Positions 46,025 to 54,643 of a stretch of 64,000 bases of DNA are shown here, one piece after another (positions within the stretch are counted from its first letter, which is position 1; every line of letters starts with the position of its first letter). The stretch comes from Microseira sp041929235 (GTDB lineage: Bacteria; Cyanobacteriota; Cyanobacteriia; Cyanobacteriales; Aerosakkonemataceae): NCBI RefSeq assembly GCF_041929235.1, contig NZ_JBHFNP010000246.1, forward strand, positions 34,535 through 98,534. Direction: 5' to 3'. The notes below the pieces were generated by a model, which saw nothing but the letters and a program-made list of their open reading frames with translations, had not been told where the DNA came from and searched no databases. Position numbers and translations under genes: made by a program.

Positions 46025-46349
46025 TTTAGCGGTCAAAAAAATGGTCAAAAAACCCAAAATATCGCGGGTTATATCCGAGGCGAGTTGGGGAGAAATGACC
46101 CGTCAGTTAAACTACAAATGTCGTTGGTACGGTAGGAATTATATCGAAATAGACCGATGGTTTCCGAGTAACAAGCGTTGTAGTTGTTGCGGGCATATCG
46201 TTGAAAAAATGCCCCTAAACATGCGTGAATGGGATGGCGCGAATTGTGGTAGTCACCATGACTCTGATGTGAACGCAGGTAAGAATATTTTGGCGGCAGG
46301 GGTTGCCCGTGTCAGTCTGTGGAGCGACCGTAAGACCCGAACAGAGTAA
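46025..46349 (+). pseudogene. tnpB: C-terminal tnpB fragment in inverted orientation
   Basis: Starts within the RuvC-II motif (LAVKKMVKKPKISRVISEAS) and continues WFPSNKRCSCCGHIVE and HHDSDVNAGKNILAAG, with the RuvC-III DRD changed to DSD and the second CxxC lost (GANCG). It is joined head to head with the minus-strand copy at ~46020, so the two remnants form an inverted pair with right ends pointing outward (the outer end GGATGTCAAGC near 46440). Confidence 0.85.
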
Positions 46350-46520
46350 GTCTGTGAGGGCGGGTGCATTGAAGCAGAAACCGCGCCGAAGTGAGGTTTG
46401 GGAATCGCCGCGCTTCTCTTGCGGCGAGGATGTCAAGCTCACACTATAGCATTTAATCTGTGAACTACGCGCTGATGCTGTAAAGCCGTCCTATAAGGAC
46501 GGGGTTTGGGACTCAAGGTC

Positions 46521-46623
46521 AGGACTTACGCAAGGGCGTTGGCAGAAACAAAGGTGAAGAGTTGATCTCTGGTTCCCAAACAAACGATTTTTCATATCAC
46601 CTTAGTTTCTTTGCGTAAGTCCT
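46521..46623. mobile_element. 103-bp MITE-like element with 13-bp terminal inverted repeats
   Basis: Ends are AGGACTTACGCAA and TTGCGTAAGTCCT, perfect inverted repeats. The interior has no coding capacity but shares GAAACAAAGGTGA and ACGATTTTTCATA blocks with other copies at 56867, 58558 and 61387. It sits upstream of ndhC. The transposase that would move it is not in the window. The spacer from here to ndhC (46624-46881) carries HIP1 sites only. Confidence 0.75.
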
Positions 46624-46881
46624 AAAGGTTTTTGCTCGGCGATCGCCCCCAGATTTGTAGCCACGGCGATCGCTCATTTTGGGCAAGCTTTTTCAGCCCA
46701 AGGAGACTGAATTGAGCTTGGGCGCGCTATTTTTGTTTCGAGCAGCGATCGCCTCGTTTCCAGCAATCCCCCTGATAAGCTAGTTTGAGCAAACCGAAAC
46801 CGAGTTGGCAAATCAAGGGCTTTTATAAAATGTAAAAGTAAGTAAGAATAAGTTTATTTAGCCCAAACGGTAGTAATCAAC

Positions 46882-47244
46882 GTGTTTGTCCTCAGCGGCT
46901 ATGAGTATCTACTAGGCTTCCTCATGGTATGCAGCCTAGTGCCTGCCCTTGCTCTTACAGCTTCTAAACTGCTCCGGCCTAGTCGTCGCGGCCCAGAGCG
47001 CCGCACCACCTACGAATCAGGCATGGAACCGATTGGCGGCGCTTGGATTCAGTTCAACATCCGCTACTATATGTTCGCGCTGGTTTTCGTTGTCTTTGAT
47101 GTTGAGACTGTTTTCTTGTACCCCTGGGCGGTGGCCTTCCATCGGCTGGGTTTGTTGGCTTTTATTGAAGCTCTGATCTTTATTGCGATTCTGGTAGTTG
47201 CCCTTGTTTACGCTTGGCGCAAAGGAGCCTTGGAATGGTCATGA
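46882..47244 (+). CDS. ndhC: NAD(P)H-quinone oxidoreductase subunit 3 (NdhC)
   Basis: 120 residues, three membrane helices. The GTG start gives the conserved N-terminus MFVLSGYEYLLGFL; the loop KTYESGMEPIG-type sequence (RRTTYESGMEPIGGAWIQFN) and FVVFDVETVFLYPWA are diagnostic. It is a membrane subunit at the quinone-site interface of thylakoid NDH-1, which drives respiration and cyclic electron flow. It overlaps ndhK by 10 bases, in the conserved ndhC-K-J order. Confidence 0.97.
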   Translation: MFVLSGYEYLLGFLMVCSLVPALALTASKLLRPSRRGPERRTTYESGMEPIGGAWIQFNIRYYMFALVFVVFDVETVFLYPWAVAFHRLGLLAFIEALIFIAILVVALVYAWRKGALEWS

Positions 47245-47969
47245 ACGCTGATGCTGCTTATCAGCAGCAATTGAAGGAAAAAATTTTCAATCCGGTAGAA
47301 CGCCCCACGGTGACGCAAGAGTTGTCGGAAAACGTGATTCTGACAACTGTTGATGACCTCTACGACTGGGTGAGACTGTCGAGTTTGTGGCCTTTGTTGT
47401 TCGGTACGGCTTGCTGCTTTATTGAATTTGCAGCTTTGATTGGTTCGCGATTCGATTTCGACCGCTTTGGTTTGGTTCCCCGTTCTAGCCCCCGGCAAGC
47501 CGATCTAATTATCACGGCGGGGACGATTACGATGAAGATGGCGCCTGCTTTGGTTCGCCTGTACGAGCAAATGCCCGAACCTAAGTATGTAATCGCGATG
47601 GGCGCTTGCACGATTACTGGCGGCATGTTTAGCGTGGATTCGCCAACGGCGGTGCGGGGCGTAGATAAACTAATTCCCGTCGATGTTTATATCCCTGGCT
47701 GTCCTCCGCGTCCAGAAGCAATTATGGATGCGATTATCAAGCTGCGGAAGAAGATTTCCAACGATTCGATCCAAGAGCGGTCAAAATTACAGCAAGTTCA
47801 CCGCTATTACAGCACGACCCACAAAATGAAAGTTGTGCCGGATATTTTGACGGGTAAGTACCTACAAGCGCCGACTCGCGAAGCACCGCCGCAAGAATTG
47901 GCAGAAGCTTTCGGCTTACCCGTACCCGCCCTGGAGGCAGCCCAGAAGGAGGAAGTCAACCGTGGCTGA
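47235..47969 (+). CDS. ndhK: NAD(P)H-quinone oxidoreductase subunit K (NdhK)
   Basis: 244 residues, the 20-kDa subunit that holds the N2 4Fe-4S cluster. The ligand cysteines are in FGTACCFIEF, MGACTITGGMF and YIPGCPPRPEA. The frame is open from 47214, but AAAGGAG lies 8 bases before the ATG at 47235, so that start is chosen. It ends 8 bases inside ndhJ. Confidence 0.97.
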   Translation: MVMNADAAYQQQLKEKIFNPVERPTVTQELSENVILTTVDDLYDWVRLSSLWPLLFGTACCFIEFAALIGSRFDFDRFGLVPRSSPRQADLIITAGTITMKMAPALVRLYEQMPEPKYVIAMGACTITGGMFSVDSPTAVRGVDKLIPVDVYIPGCPPRPEAIMDAIIKLRKKISNDSIQERSKLQQVHRYYSTTHKMKVVPDILTGKYLQAPTREAPPQELAEAFGLPVPALEAAQKEEVNRG

Positions 47970-48462
47970 AGAGTCTCAAATTGTAGAAGCGGGTAAAATC
48001 TCCCGCTGGTTGACGGAAAACGGCTTTGAACACGAGTTTTTGGGGCCAGACCATTTAGGGGTGGAAATGATTAAAGTTCCTCCTGAATTTCTGATCCCGA
48101 TTTCTACTGCTCTCTATGCCTACGGGTTTAATTGCCTCCAGTGTCAAGGGGGTTATGATGAGGGGCCAGGAGAGCAATTGGTCAGTTTTTACCACCTGAT
48201 CAAAGTCAGCGATGATGCAGATCGTCCAGAGGAAGTGCGGGTAAAGGTTTTTCTGCCAAGGGAAAACCCGGTAGTACCTTCGGTGTACTGGATTTGGAAA
48301 ACCGCAGATTGGCAAGAGCGGGAATCCTACGATATGTATGGGATTGTTTACGAAGGGCATCCGAACCTGAAACGGATTTTAATGCCGGAAGATTGGGTGG
48401 GTTGGCCTTTACGAAAGGATTACATTTCCCCCGATTTCTACGAGTTGCAAGACGCTTATTAA
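47962..48462 (+). CDS. ndhJ: NAD(P)H-quinone oxidoreductase subunit J (NdhJ)
   Basis: 166 residues, 30-kDa-type NDH-1 subunit with WLTENGFEHEFLGPDHLGVE, YGFNCLQCQGGYDEGPG and the family signature ERESYDMYGIVYEGHPNLKR. The start is GTG, with AGAAGGAGG upstream inside ndhK. Translation of the three ndh genes is coupled through overlaps. A strong terminator follows. Confidence 0.97.
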   Translation: MAEESQIVEAGKISRWLTENGFEHEFLGPDHLGVEMIKVPPEFLIPISTALYAYGFNCLQCQGGYDEGPGEQLVSFYHLIKVSDDADRPEEVRVKVFLPRENPVVPSVYWIWKTADWQERESYDMYGIVYEGHPNLKRILMPEDWVGWPLRKDYISPDFYELQDAY

Positions 48463-48526
48463 GGGTGGGGTGGGAGAGCGATCGCCGATCATTCGCCCCA
48501 CCCAGACAAAAATGCGTTCGGCAAAT

Positions 48527-48546
48527 CCCCCATCTGGGGGTTTTTT
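48527..48546 (+). terminator. Rho-independent terminator of ndhCKJ
   Basis: CCCCC-ATCT-GGGGG followed by TTTTTT, 65 bases after the ndhJ stop. Confidence 0.92.
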
Positions 48547-48752
48547 ATTGCTGATGAATGTAATTAACGAACCACTCCAGGCACAGAGTACGCAGAGGTA
48601 AGAGAAAAGAAGAGAGAGGCAATATGGGATGGCGAAGGTAGTAAAAGCTTTCTTTTTGCCTCACAGCACCAAAACACTGGGTTTTTTGGCATTTTATTGC
48701 TGGAGGTACGACCTATAAATTGGATACACCTAAATAAAGTCGGGAGTCTGGT

Positions 48753-48806
48753 AGCCCCGTATTTTTAAATCGGGGCCCAAAGACGACGCGGCGGTTTTAA
48801 CCGCCG
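48753..48806. repeat. Paired hairpins upstream of the TnpB-like gene
   Basis: Two close hairpins: GCCCCG / CGGGGC (48753-48776) and CGGCGGTT / AACCGCCG (48789-48806). They may be the left end of the element carrying the gene at 48901. The rest of 48547-48900 is without recognisable features. Confidence 0.5.
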
Positions 48807-48900
48807 TCACTTGTAATAACACAGATCATTATATAGAATCAATAATACCCAACCGACCTTACCAACATCCAAAAACAAATAAATTCAGGAGGTGATTTAA

Positions 48901-50427
48901 TTGCCTCGCAGCAAAACAACATCTTTCATTACAGAATTGCCACTCAAAGTAGATAGCTATTCTGAATCAGAATTGCTATCTAGATTTCAAGCTGCTAGAC
49001 AACTGTATAACGCTTGTCTATCAGAAGCAATTGTAAGAATGAATTTAGTTCGGCACTCCGAGATCTATCAATCAGCCAGAAAGATAACTAAAGAACAGAA
49101 GAAAAAACGGAGTGATGCTTTTACTCAGGCTCGGAAAAACTACAGATATTCAGACTACGAGATCCAAGCTTATGCCACAATTGTCAGCAATAAATCAAAA
49201 TGGATAGCTGATAAGATTGATTCTAATACCCAGCAAACTTTAGCTACTCGCGCCTTCCGAGCAAGTGAAAGAGTTTTATTTGGAAACGCTAAAAATGTCC
49301 GATATAAAGCACCAAAGAGATTCAGAAGCATTGAAGGTAAAACTAACAAACAAGGACTTCGCTGGAAAGATAATCAATTAGTTTGGGGTAAGCTCAAGTT
49401 AAATCCCATAATTGACGAACATAATCCGGTTATACAACATGGATTGAAATCGCCAATTAAATACGTCCGTCTGTTATGGCAAGAACTTAACGGTCAAAAA
49501 CGTTGGTATGTACAGCTAGTAAATGAAGGAGTGCCATATCAAAAAGAAAAAAACTATGTATCTGATGGCATCATTGGATTAGATTTGAATATTTGTAACA
49601 TAGCTTTTGTTGGTGACAGACAAGCTGGATTACTACCCTTTGCTGACAAAGTACCAAGTTATGAACGCGAAATCAAAGCGTTGCAGCGTCAAATGCAGCG
49701 TCGAATGCGTGGGACTAATCCAGAAAACTATGAACCTGATTTTATTGGTAAGGTAGGACGTAAAGTTGTCGCTAAAAAGGGTAAACCTAAAAAAGGTAAA
49801 CAAAAATGGAACAAATCGAAAAGTTATATAAAAGCAGCTATTAAGAAACGTGAAATTGAACGTAAAAAAGTTGCTTACGCTAAGTCTCAAAACCGGAAAA
49901 TTGTTAATGAGATTCTGAGATATGGAAAACATATAAAAACTGAGAATGTTTCAGTCAAAGGCTGGCAAAAACGCTACGGTAAAGCTATTTCTGCTAAGTA
50001 TCCAGGTTTTGTTCAATCCGAATTGAAGCGCAAGGCTGAAAGTGCTGGCGGTTCATTCATCAAATTTTCTACTCAAAAAACAGCCCTGGATCAAATTCAT
50101 TTGAATGGGCAACGGATCAAAAAATACCTGTCTCAAAGAGTTCATTTTGATCAAACAGGGATTGTTATGCAGCGAGATTTATTCATTGCGTATTTGAGTA
50201 GATTTGTTAATGACGAAGATAACCTTCTATTGCATCTTGCTCAAAGTGAGTGGGAGAGGGCGGAGCCGCTCTTAATGCAGGCATGGAAGGAATTTCAAAC
50301 AAACTGCGAACGAGTAAGCGAGTCCGAAAGTAGGCTGAGTCATTCATCCTTGGAGCAGTTCTGCATGAAGCTAAGAACAGTTAACCAGATAGCTATGGAT
50401 GAGCGAAAAGTTAACTTTAATTCTTAG
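48901..50427 (+). CDS. Long TnpB-family protein lacking its zinc ribbon
   Basis: 508 residues from a TTG start with a very strong AGGAGGTGA 4 bases before it. It belongs to the long cyanobacterial TnpB type: FQAARQLYNACLSEAI, DSNTQQTLATRAFRA, GIIGLDLNICNIAFV (RuvC-I Asp ~228), IKTENVSVKGWQKRYGK (RuvC-II Glu ~346) and MQRDLFIAYLSRFV (RuvC-III Asp ~424). Between the last two, where relatives have CxCG ... CxCG, it reads QIHLNG ... HFDQTG: all four cysteines are gone although the frame is fully open. It may be domesticated or drifting. The C-terminus adds ~80 residues. Confidence 0.85.
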   Translation: MPRSKTTSFITELPLKVDSYSESELLSRFQAARQLYNACLSEAIVRMNLVRHSEIYQSARKITKEQKKKRSDAFTQARKNYRYSDYEIQAYATIVSNKSKWIADKIDSNTQQTLATRAFRASERVLFGNAKNVRYKAPKRFRSIEGKTNKQGLRWKDNQLVWGKLKLNPIIDEHNPVIQHGLKSPIKYVRLLWQELNGQKRWYVQLVNEGVPYQKEKNYVSDGIIGLDLNICNIAFVGDRQAGLLPFADKVPSYEREIKALQRQMQRRMRGTNPENYEPDFIGKVGRKVVAKKGKPKKGKQKWNKSKSYIKAAIKKREIERKKVAYAKSQNRKIVNEILRYGKHIKTENVSVKGWQKRYGKAISAKYPGFVQSELKRKAESAGGSFIKFSTQKTALDQIHLNGQRIKKYLSQRVHFDQTGIVMQRDLFIAYLSRFVNDEDNLLLHLAQSEWERAEPLLMQAWKEFQTNCERVSESESRLSHSSLEQFCMKLRTVNQIAMDERKVNFNS

Positions 50428-50509
50428 CCTGAATCCGCGCATCTGAGCGTGCGCGGAGTGGCTCAATCGGAACGTTGGTGTCATAATTGCAAGTGAGGCA
50501 GATCCGATC

Positions 50510-51970
50510 ATGGTTCACCCATCCTCTGTGCCAATTGCCGTGAATCCGATCAAGTTTGGGACGGATGGCTGGCGAGGTGTTATTGCAGCAGATTTTACAT
50601 TTGAGCGTGTGGCTCTGGTTGCACCCCTCGCGGCACAGGTATTGTTGAAAGTATACGGGGACACAACCGGAAACCGTACAATTATCGTCGGTCACGACCG
50701 GCGTTTTATGGCGGAACTGTTCGCCCGCACGGCGGCGGAGGCGATCCAAGCCGCAGGGTTTGATGTACTTTTAACAGAAACTTATGCGCCGACTCCGGCT
50801 TTTAGCTGGGCGGCTAAAAAATTAAACGCTTTGGGGGCGATTGTAATCACCGCCAGTCACAACCCCGGCATCTATTTGGGATTAAAGGTTAAGGGTGCAT
50901 TTGGCGGATCGGTGCCGCCGGAAGTCACGCATCAGATTGAAGCGTTATTAGAGCAAAAATTGCCGCCTGTGGCATCTCCTGGCAGTTTAGAAATGTTCAA
51001 TCCTTGGCCTAGTTACTGTGAAGGTTTGCGGGCTAAGGTTGATATCGAGAAGATCCGGGATGCGATTCGTGCCGATCAGCTGACTGTTTTTGCAGATGTG
51101 ATGCACGGTGCGGCGGCGAGTGGACTGGGACAAATTCTGGAAGTGCCGGTGCAGGAAATTAATAGCTTACGCGATCCGTTATTCGAGGATGGCGCACCTG
51201 AACCCCTGCCGCGTTACCTATCCAAGTTGTTCCAAACGATTCAAACTCATCAAACTACTCACAAAGATAGTCTAGCAGTCGGATTTGTGTTTGATGGGGA
51301 TAGCGATCGCATCGCCGCTGTAGACTCGAATGCTAATTTCCTCAGTTCCCAAATCCTGATCCCGATTTTGATCGCACACCTGGCAACGCGACGGGGTATG
51401 ACTGGCGAAGTGATCAAAACCGTCAGCGGTTCCGATTTGATGCCGAAAGTGGCGGCGTTATACAAACTACCCGTGTACGAGACGCCCGTTGGCTATAAAT
51501 ATATCGCCGATCGGATGAACGAAACTGCTGTTTTAATCGGTGGCGAGGAGTCGGGCGGCATTGGTTATGGCACTCACATTCCCGAACGAGATGCTTTGCT
51601 GTCGGCATTATACGTGCTGGAAGCTATTGTTGAATCTGGCTTGGATTTGAGCGATCTGTATCGCCGTTTACAGGAGCAAACCGGCTTTTTTGCCGCCTAC
51701 GATCGCATCGATCTGCCTTTGGCAGGGATGGACGTGCGATCGCGCCTCCTCGATCAACTCCAAACAAAACCCTTGACAGAAATCGCCGGACGTGCTGTCG
51801 TTGATTGCAATAAAATTGACGGCTATAAATTCCGTTTAGACGATGGTAGCTGGTTGATGATTCGCTTTAGCGGCACGGAACCGCTTTTAAGGTTATACTG
51901 CGAAGCTGCTACTTTAGAGCAGGTGCATCAGACTTTAGATTGGGCTAAAAGTTGGGCAAATTCTGTTTAA
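50510..51970 (+). CDS. Phosphoglucomutase/phosphomannomutase-family enzyme
   Basis: 486 residues of the alpha-D-phosphohexomutase family. It has the N-terminal IKFGTDGWRGVIAADFT, the catalytic phospho-Ser loop TASHNPG (~114-120), the metal-binding DGDSDRIA (~262), the sugar-binding GGEESGGIGYG and the C-terminal phosphate-binding RFSGTEPLLRLY. It interconverts 1- and 6-phosphohexoses for glycogen or surface-sugar synthesis; whether glucose or mannose is preferred cannot be told. It starts 82 bases after the TnpB-like gene. Confidence 0.92.
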   Translation: MVHPSSVPIAVNPIKFGTDGWRGVIAADFTFERVALVAPLAAQVLLKVYGDTTGNRTIIVGHDRRFMAELFARTAAEAIQAAGFDVLLTETYAPTPAFSWAAKKLNALGAIVITASHNPGIYLGLKVKGAFGGSVPPEVTHQIEALLEQKLPPVASPGSLEMFNPWPSYCEGLRAKVDIEKIRDAIRADQLTVFADVMHGAAASGLGQILEVPVQEINSLRDPLFEDGAPEPLPRYLSKLFQTIQTHQTTHKDSLAVGFVFDGDSDRIAAVDSNANFLSSQILIPILIAHLATRRGMTGEVIKTVSGSDLMPKVAALYKLPVYETPVGYKYIADRMNETAVLIGGEESGGIGYGTHIPERDALLSALYVLEAIVESGLDLSDLYRRLQEQTGFFAAYDRIDLPLAGMDVRSRLLDQLQTKPLTEIAGRAVVDCNKIDGYKFRLDDGSWLMIRFSGTEPLLRLYCEAATLEQVHQTLDWAKSWANSV

Positions 51971-52090
51971 TTGGTAATGGCGTTCCCAGGCAGATCCGTG
52001 GGAACGAGGGTAATAGGTAATCGGTAATGGGTGATGTTGGATTTGAGATGCCAGGATACAAGAATTACACTTAAATCTTCTATAATCTAC

Positions 52091-52140
52091 AATTACCAAT
52101 TACCAATTACCCATTACCCATTACCCATTACCCATTACCA
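52091..52140. repeat. Heptameric TTACCCA/TTACCAA tandem repeat
   Basis: About seven units of (A)TTACCCA or (A)TTACCAA run directly up to the rdgB start codon, replacing any Shine-Dalgarno sequence. Similar short arrays occur at 2, 20215, 38690, 52721-52785, 54340, 54605 and 63350. They are the short tandemly repeated repetitive (STRR) type seen in filamentous cyanobacteria. Confidence 0.8.
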
Positions 52141-52740
52141 ATGACCGATTCTAAATTGTTAGTCGTAGCGACTGGAAATCCAGGGAAGCTCTTAGAAATC
52201 CAGGCTTATTTAGAAGGTTTGGATATAGAATTGGCGCTCAAACCCGATGAACTGGAAATTGAGGAGACGGGTGACACTTTTTTAGCCAACGCTTGTTTGA
52301 AGGCGTCTCAAGTAGCAATGGCTACCGGGGAGTGGGCGATCGCAGACGACTCCGGTTTAGAAGTCGATGCGTTAGATGGCGCACCGGGTATATATTCGGC
52401 GCGTTATGGTAAAACAGACCCAGACCGGATCGAAAGGCTGCTGATGGAATTGGGTAACGAATTAAACCGACAAGCCCAGTTTGTTTGTGCGATTGCGATC
52501 GCGAGTCCCGATGGTTCTATTGCCCTACAAGCTGAAGGTGTTTGTCAAGGGGAAATTTTGCACGCCCCTCGCGGTAGCAATGGCTTTGGCTACGATCCTA
52601 TATTTTATGTACCCGAAACGCAAATGACTTTTGCTGAAATGCCCCCCCAAGTCAAGCATGAAATCAGCCATCGAGGTCAAGCCTTTAAAGCCTTGCTACC
52701 GCAATTGCAGATTTTAGATTGGGTAATAGGTAATAGGTAA
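52141..52740 (+). CDS. rdgB: XTP/dITP diphosphatase (RdgB/HAM1 family)
   Basis: 199 residues. It hydrolyses non-canonical purine triphosphates (ITP, XTP) to keep them out of DNA and RNA. Signatures: VATGNPGKLLEIQAYL with the phosphate-binding TxNxxK-like loop, ADDSGLEVDALDGAPGIYSA, GSNGFGYDPIFYVPE and the terminal HEISHRGQAFK. Length is normal. The start codon is the last part of a heptamer repeat with no Shine-Dalgarno. Confidence 0.95.
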   Translation: MTDSKLLVVATGNPGKLLEIQAYLEGLDIELALKPDELEIEETGDTFLANACLKASQVAMATGEWAIADDSGLEVDALDGAPGIYSARYGKTDPDRIERLLMELGNELNRQAQFVCAIAIASPDGSIALQAEGVCQGEILHAPRGSNGFGYDPIFYVPETQMTFAEMPPQVKHEISHRGQAFKALLPQLQILDWVIGNR

Positions 52741-52785
52741 TAGGTAATGGCAGAACAACCAATTACCAATTACCAATTACCATTC

Positions 52786-53124
52786 TTAGATTGCTTCGGT
52801 GTTCTTTTCTCCAGTCCTGATCCGCACGACTTGCTCGACGGGCGAGATGAAAATCTTGCCATCGCCGATTTCCCCTGTGCGAGCAGCGGCGATAATTTTG
52901 TCAACTACTAGATCGACTTGATCGTCTTCTACTACCACCTCAATTTTGAGCTTTTGCAGAAACTCAACGGTGTACTCAGAACCGCGATAGCGTTCGGTTT
53001 GACCTTTCTGGCGTCCAAATCCTCGCACTTCAGAAACCGTCATCCCCACAATGCCAGCATTAACTAGCGCGATTTTGACTTCGTCGAGTTTAAAGGGGCG
53101 AATAATTGCTTCAACTTTCTTCAA
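52786..53124 (-). CDS. glnB: Nitrogen regulatory protein P-II (GlnB)
   Basis: 112 residues, a trimeric signal protein that senses ATP/ADP and 2-oxoglutarate. The T-loop reads RGFGRQKGQTERYRGSEYTV with the cyanobacterial phospho-Ser49 and Tyr51. The B- and C-loop signatures (AARTGEIGDGKIFISP) are intact. In cyanobacteria it binds and activates the ArgB kinase, which is encoded at 60327. An NtcA-type site and a suitable -10 box lie upstream. Confidence 0.97.
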   Translation of the reverse strand: MKKVEAIIRPFKLDEVKIALVNAGIVGMTVSEVRGFGRQKGQTERYRGSEYTVEFLQKLKIEVVVEDDQVDLVVDKIIAAARTGEIGDGKIFISPVEQVVRIRTGEKNTEAI

Positions 53125-53373
53125 TTTCCTGACTCCTCAGTTCGGTTCTATTCGTTTCTCTATTTAACAGTTTGACAACGGCAAAATCTGAGAGCTTTCT
53201 TTTCCACTTTAGGAAAAATTGCCTCCAGATAACGTTAAATAATATTATATTTTTAGCTTTGAGCCGACGCGAGTGCCTACACTGGCTGTTGCTGCTTGTC
53301 TCCCTGAACGCACGGTTTGAGACTACCCGATCCTGGGTCGCCCTTTAGTATGACGGCAAATGGTTAGTTTTTT

Positions 53374-53387
53374 GTAGCAGTTAATAC
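53374..53387 (-). promoter_or_regulatory. NtcA-type binding site upstream of glnB
   Basis: Perfect GTA-N8-TAC palindrome (GTAGCAGTTAATAC). Read toward glnB, a -10-like CATACT follows about 21-22 bases further on, the spacing of NtcA-activated promoters. The transcript would have a ~220-base leader. The divergent gene at 53498 lies 110 bases away, but no good -10 box is found in that direction. Binding is inferred from the consensus only. Confidence 0.6.
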
Positions 53388-53497
53388 TTTTTTAACTGAG
53401 TGATAGATTGCTAAAGATTAAGGCGATGCGATCGCATTACCCTTTTCTCCAATGCCATGCCTTATGATTTTTGTCAACCCATTTATTGGAGGGCAGA

Positions 53498-54337
53498 ATG
53501 AAACTCGTCAAAATGGCTGTGGGCGGAATGCTGATAGTAGGATTAGGGGGCGTGGCTGTTGTAGCGCAGACAAAACAAACCCAACAATCCAGTCTGGCAG
53601 AAGCTTACCAAATCATCAAAAGCAAGCAATTTGTTGACCTCACCCACGCCTTTGAACCGGGAATTCCCCGTTGGAAAGGCTTTCCCGACGAAAAGCGCGA
53701 AACGCTTTATTGGTACGAACCAGGTGTAGGCAAGTTGGGTTCTGGCTTCTGGGCTGAGTATTTTTGCCACGTCGGACAGTGGGGAACTCACGTAGACCCG
53801 CCTGCCCATTTTATCAAGGGATTGCGTACCGTCGATCAGCTTGAACCTAAAGAAATGATCCTGCCGCTGGTAGCGATCGATGTCCACGAAAAGGTTGCCA
53901 AAAATCCCGATTACACGATTACGATGGAAGACGTGAAGGCTTGGGAAGCAAAGCACGGTACGATTCCAGAGGGCGCATTTGTAGCAATGCGAACCGACTG
54001 GTCGAAACGCTGGCCTAATCGGGAAGCAATGCAAAACCGAGATGCCCAAGGCATCGCGCACTATCCAGGTTGGAGCATGGAGGTGCTTAAATACCTCTAC
54101 GAAGTGCGAAAAATTACTGCTTCTGGTCACGAACCCACTGATACAGATCCCGGTATTGCAACGAGCAGAAATGATTATTCCCTGGAAACTTATATTCTGA
54201 AACAAAACCGCTACCAGATTGAATTGCTGACCAATTTGGATAAAGTACCGGAAGCAGGAGCGTTAGTAGTAGTATCATTTCCTAAACCCAAAAACGGATC
54301 TGGATTTCCAGCACGAGTTTTTGCTATTTTGCCGTAA
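53498..54337 (+). CDS. Secreted cyclase-family (kynurenine formamidase-like) hydrolase
   Basis: 279 residues. It has an N-terminal signal peptide (MAVGGMLIVGLGGVAVVAQ) and a cyclase-family domain: FVDLTHAFEPGIPRWKGFP, the metal-binding GQWGTHVDPPAHF (HxGTHxDxPxH-like with Gln in the first place), and a C-terminal ITASGHEPTDTDPG. Family members are metal-dependent hydrolases of amides or lactones; the substrate is unknown. Frame open from 53471; the ATG at 53498 has GGAGGG 5 bases before it. Confidence 0.85.
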   Translation: MKLVKMAVGGMLIVGLGGVAVVAQTKQTQQSSLAEAYQIIKSKQFVDLTHAFEPGIPRWKGFPDEKRETLYWYEPGVGKLGSGFWAEYFCHVGQWGTHVDPPAHFIKGLRTVDQLEPKEMILPLVAIDVHEKVAKNPDYTITMEDVKAWEAKHGTIPEGAFVAMRTDWSKRWPNREAMQNRDAQGIAHYPGWSMEVLKYLYEVRKITASGHEPTDTDPGIATSRNDYSLETYILKQNRYQIELLTNLDKVPEAGALVVVSFPKPKNGSGFPARVFAILP

Positions 54338-54643
54338 TCGGTAATGGGTAATCGGTAATTGGTAATTGGTACTTATACTAAAAACCCAGTTTCTGTGTAA
54401 GTTTTGTTTTTCTAATTTTAAAAACACATTGCTCGAAAGATTATTCAGCTCAAGTCAGGGTGCATCGGTTGCGTATAGTTGCTCCAGGAATTACACAAAG
54501 AAACCGGGTTTCTAGGTCGCCCAAGCGTAAGTCCTGTTATCGTTTTGTAGGGGCGAGATAACTTGAATAAACCCGCCCCCAAGGAAACTGAAGCAACCGG
54601 ACATAATATCATACCTATTACCAATTACCCATGACCAAATTCT
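54338..54643. repeat. Spacer with heptamer repeats and a GAAACCGGGTTTCT hairpin
   Basis: Contains GTAATGGGTAATCGGTAATTGG repeats right after the cyclase stop, one copy of the AGAAACCGGGTTTCT hairpin (~54501) followed by CGTAAGTCCTG, and TTACCAATTACCCATGACC just before the next gene. No gene was seen. Confidence 0.6.
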
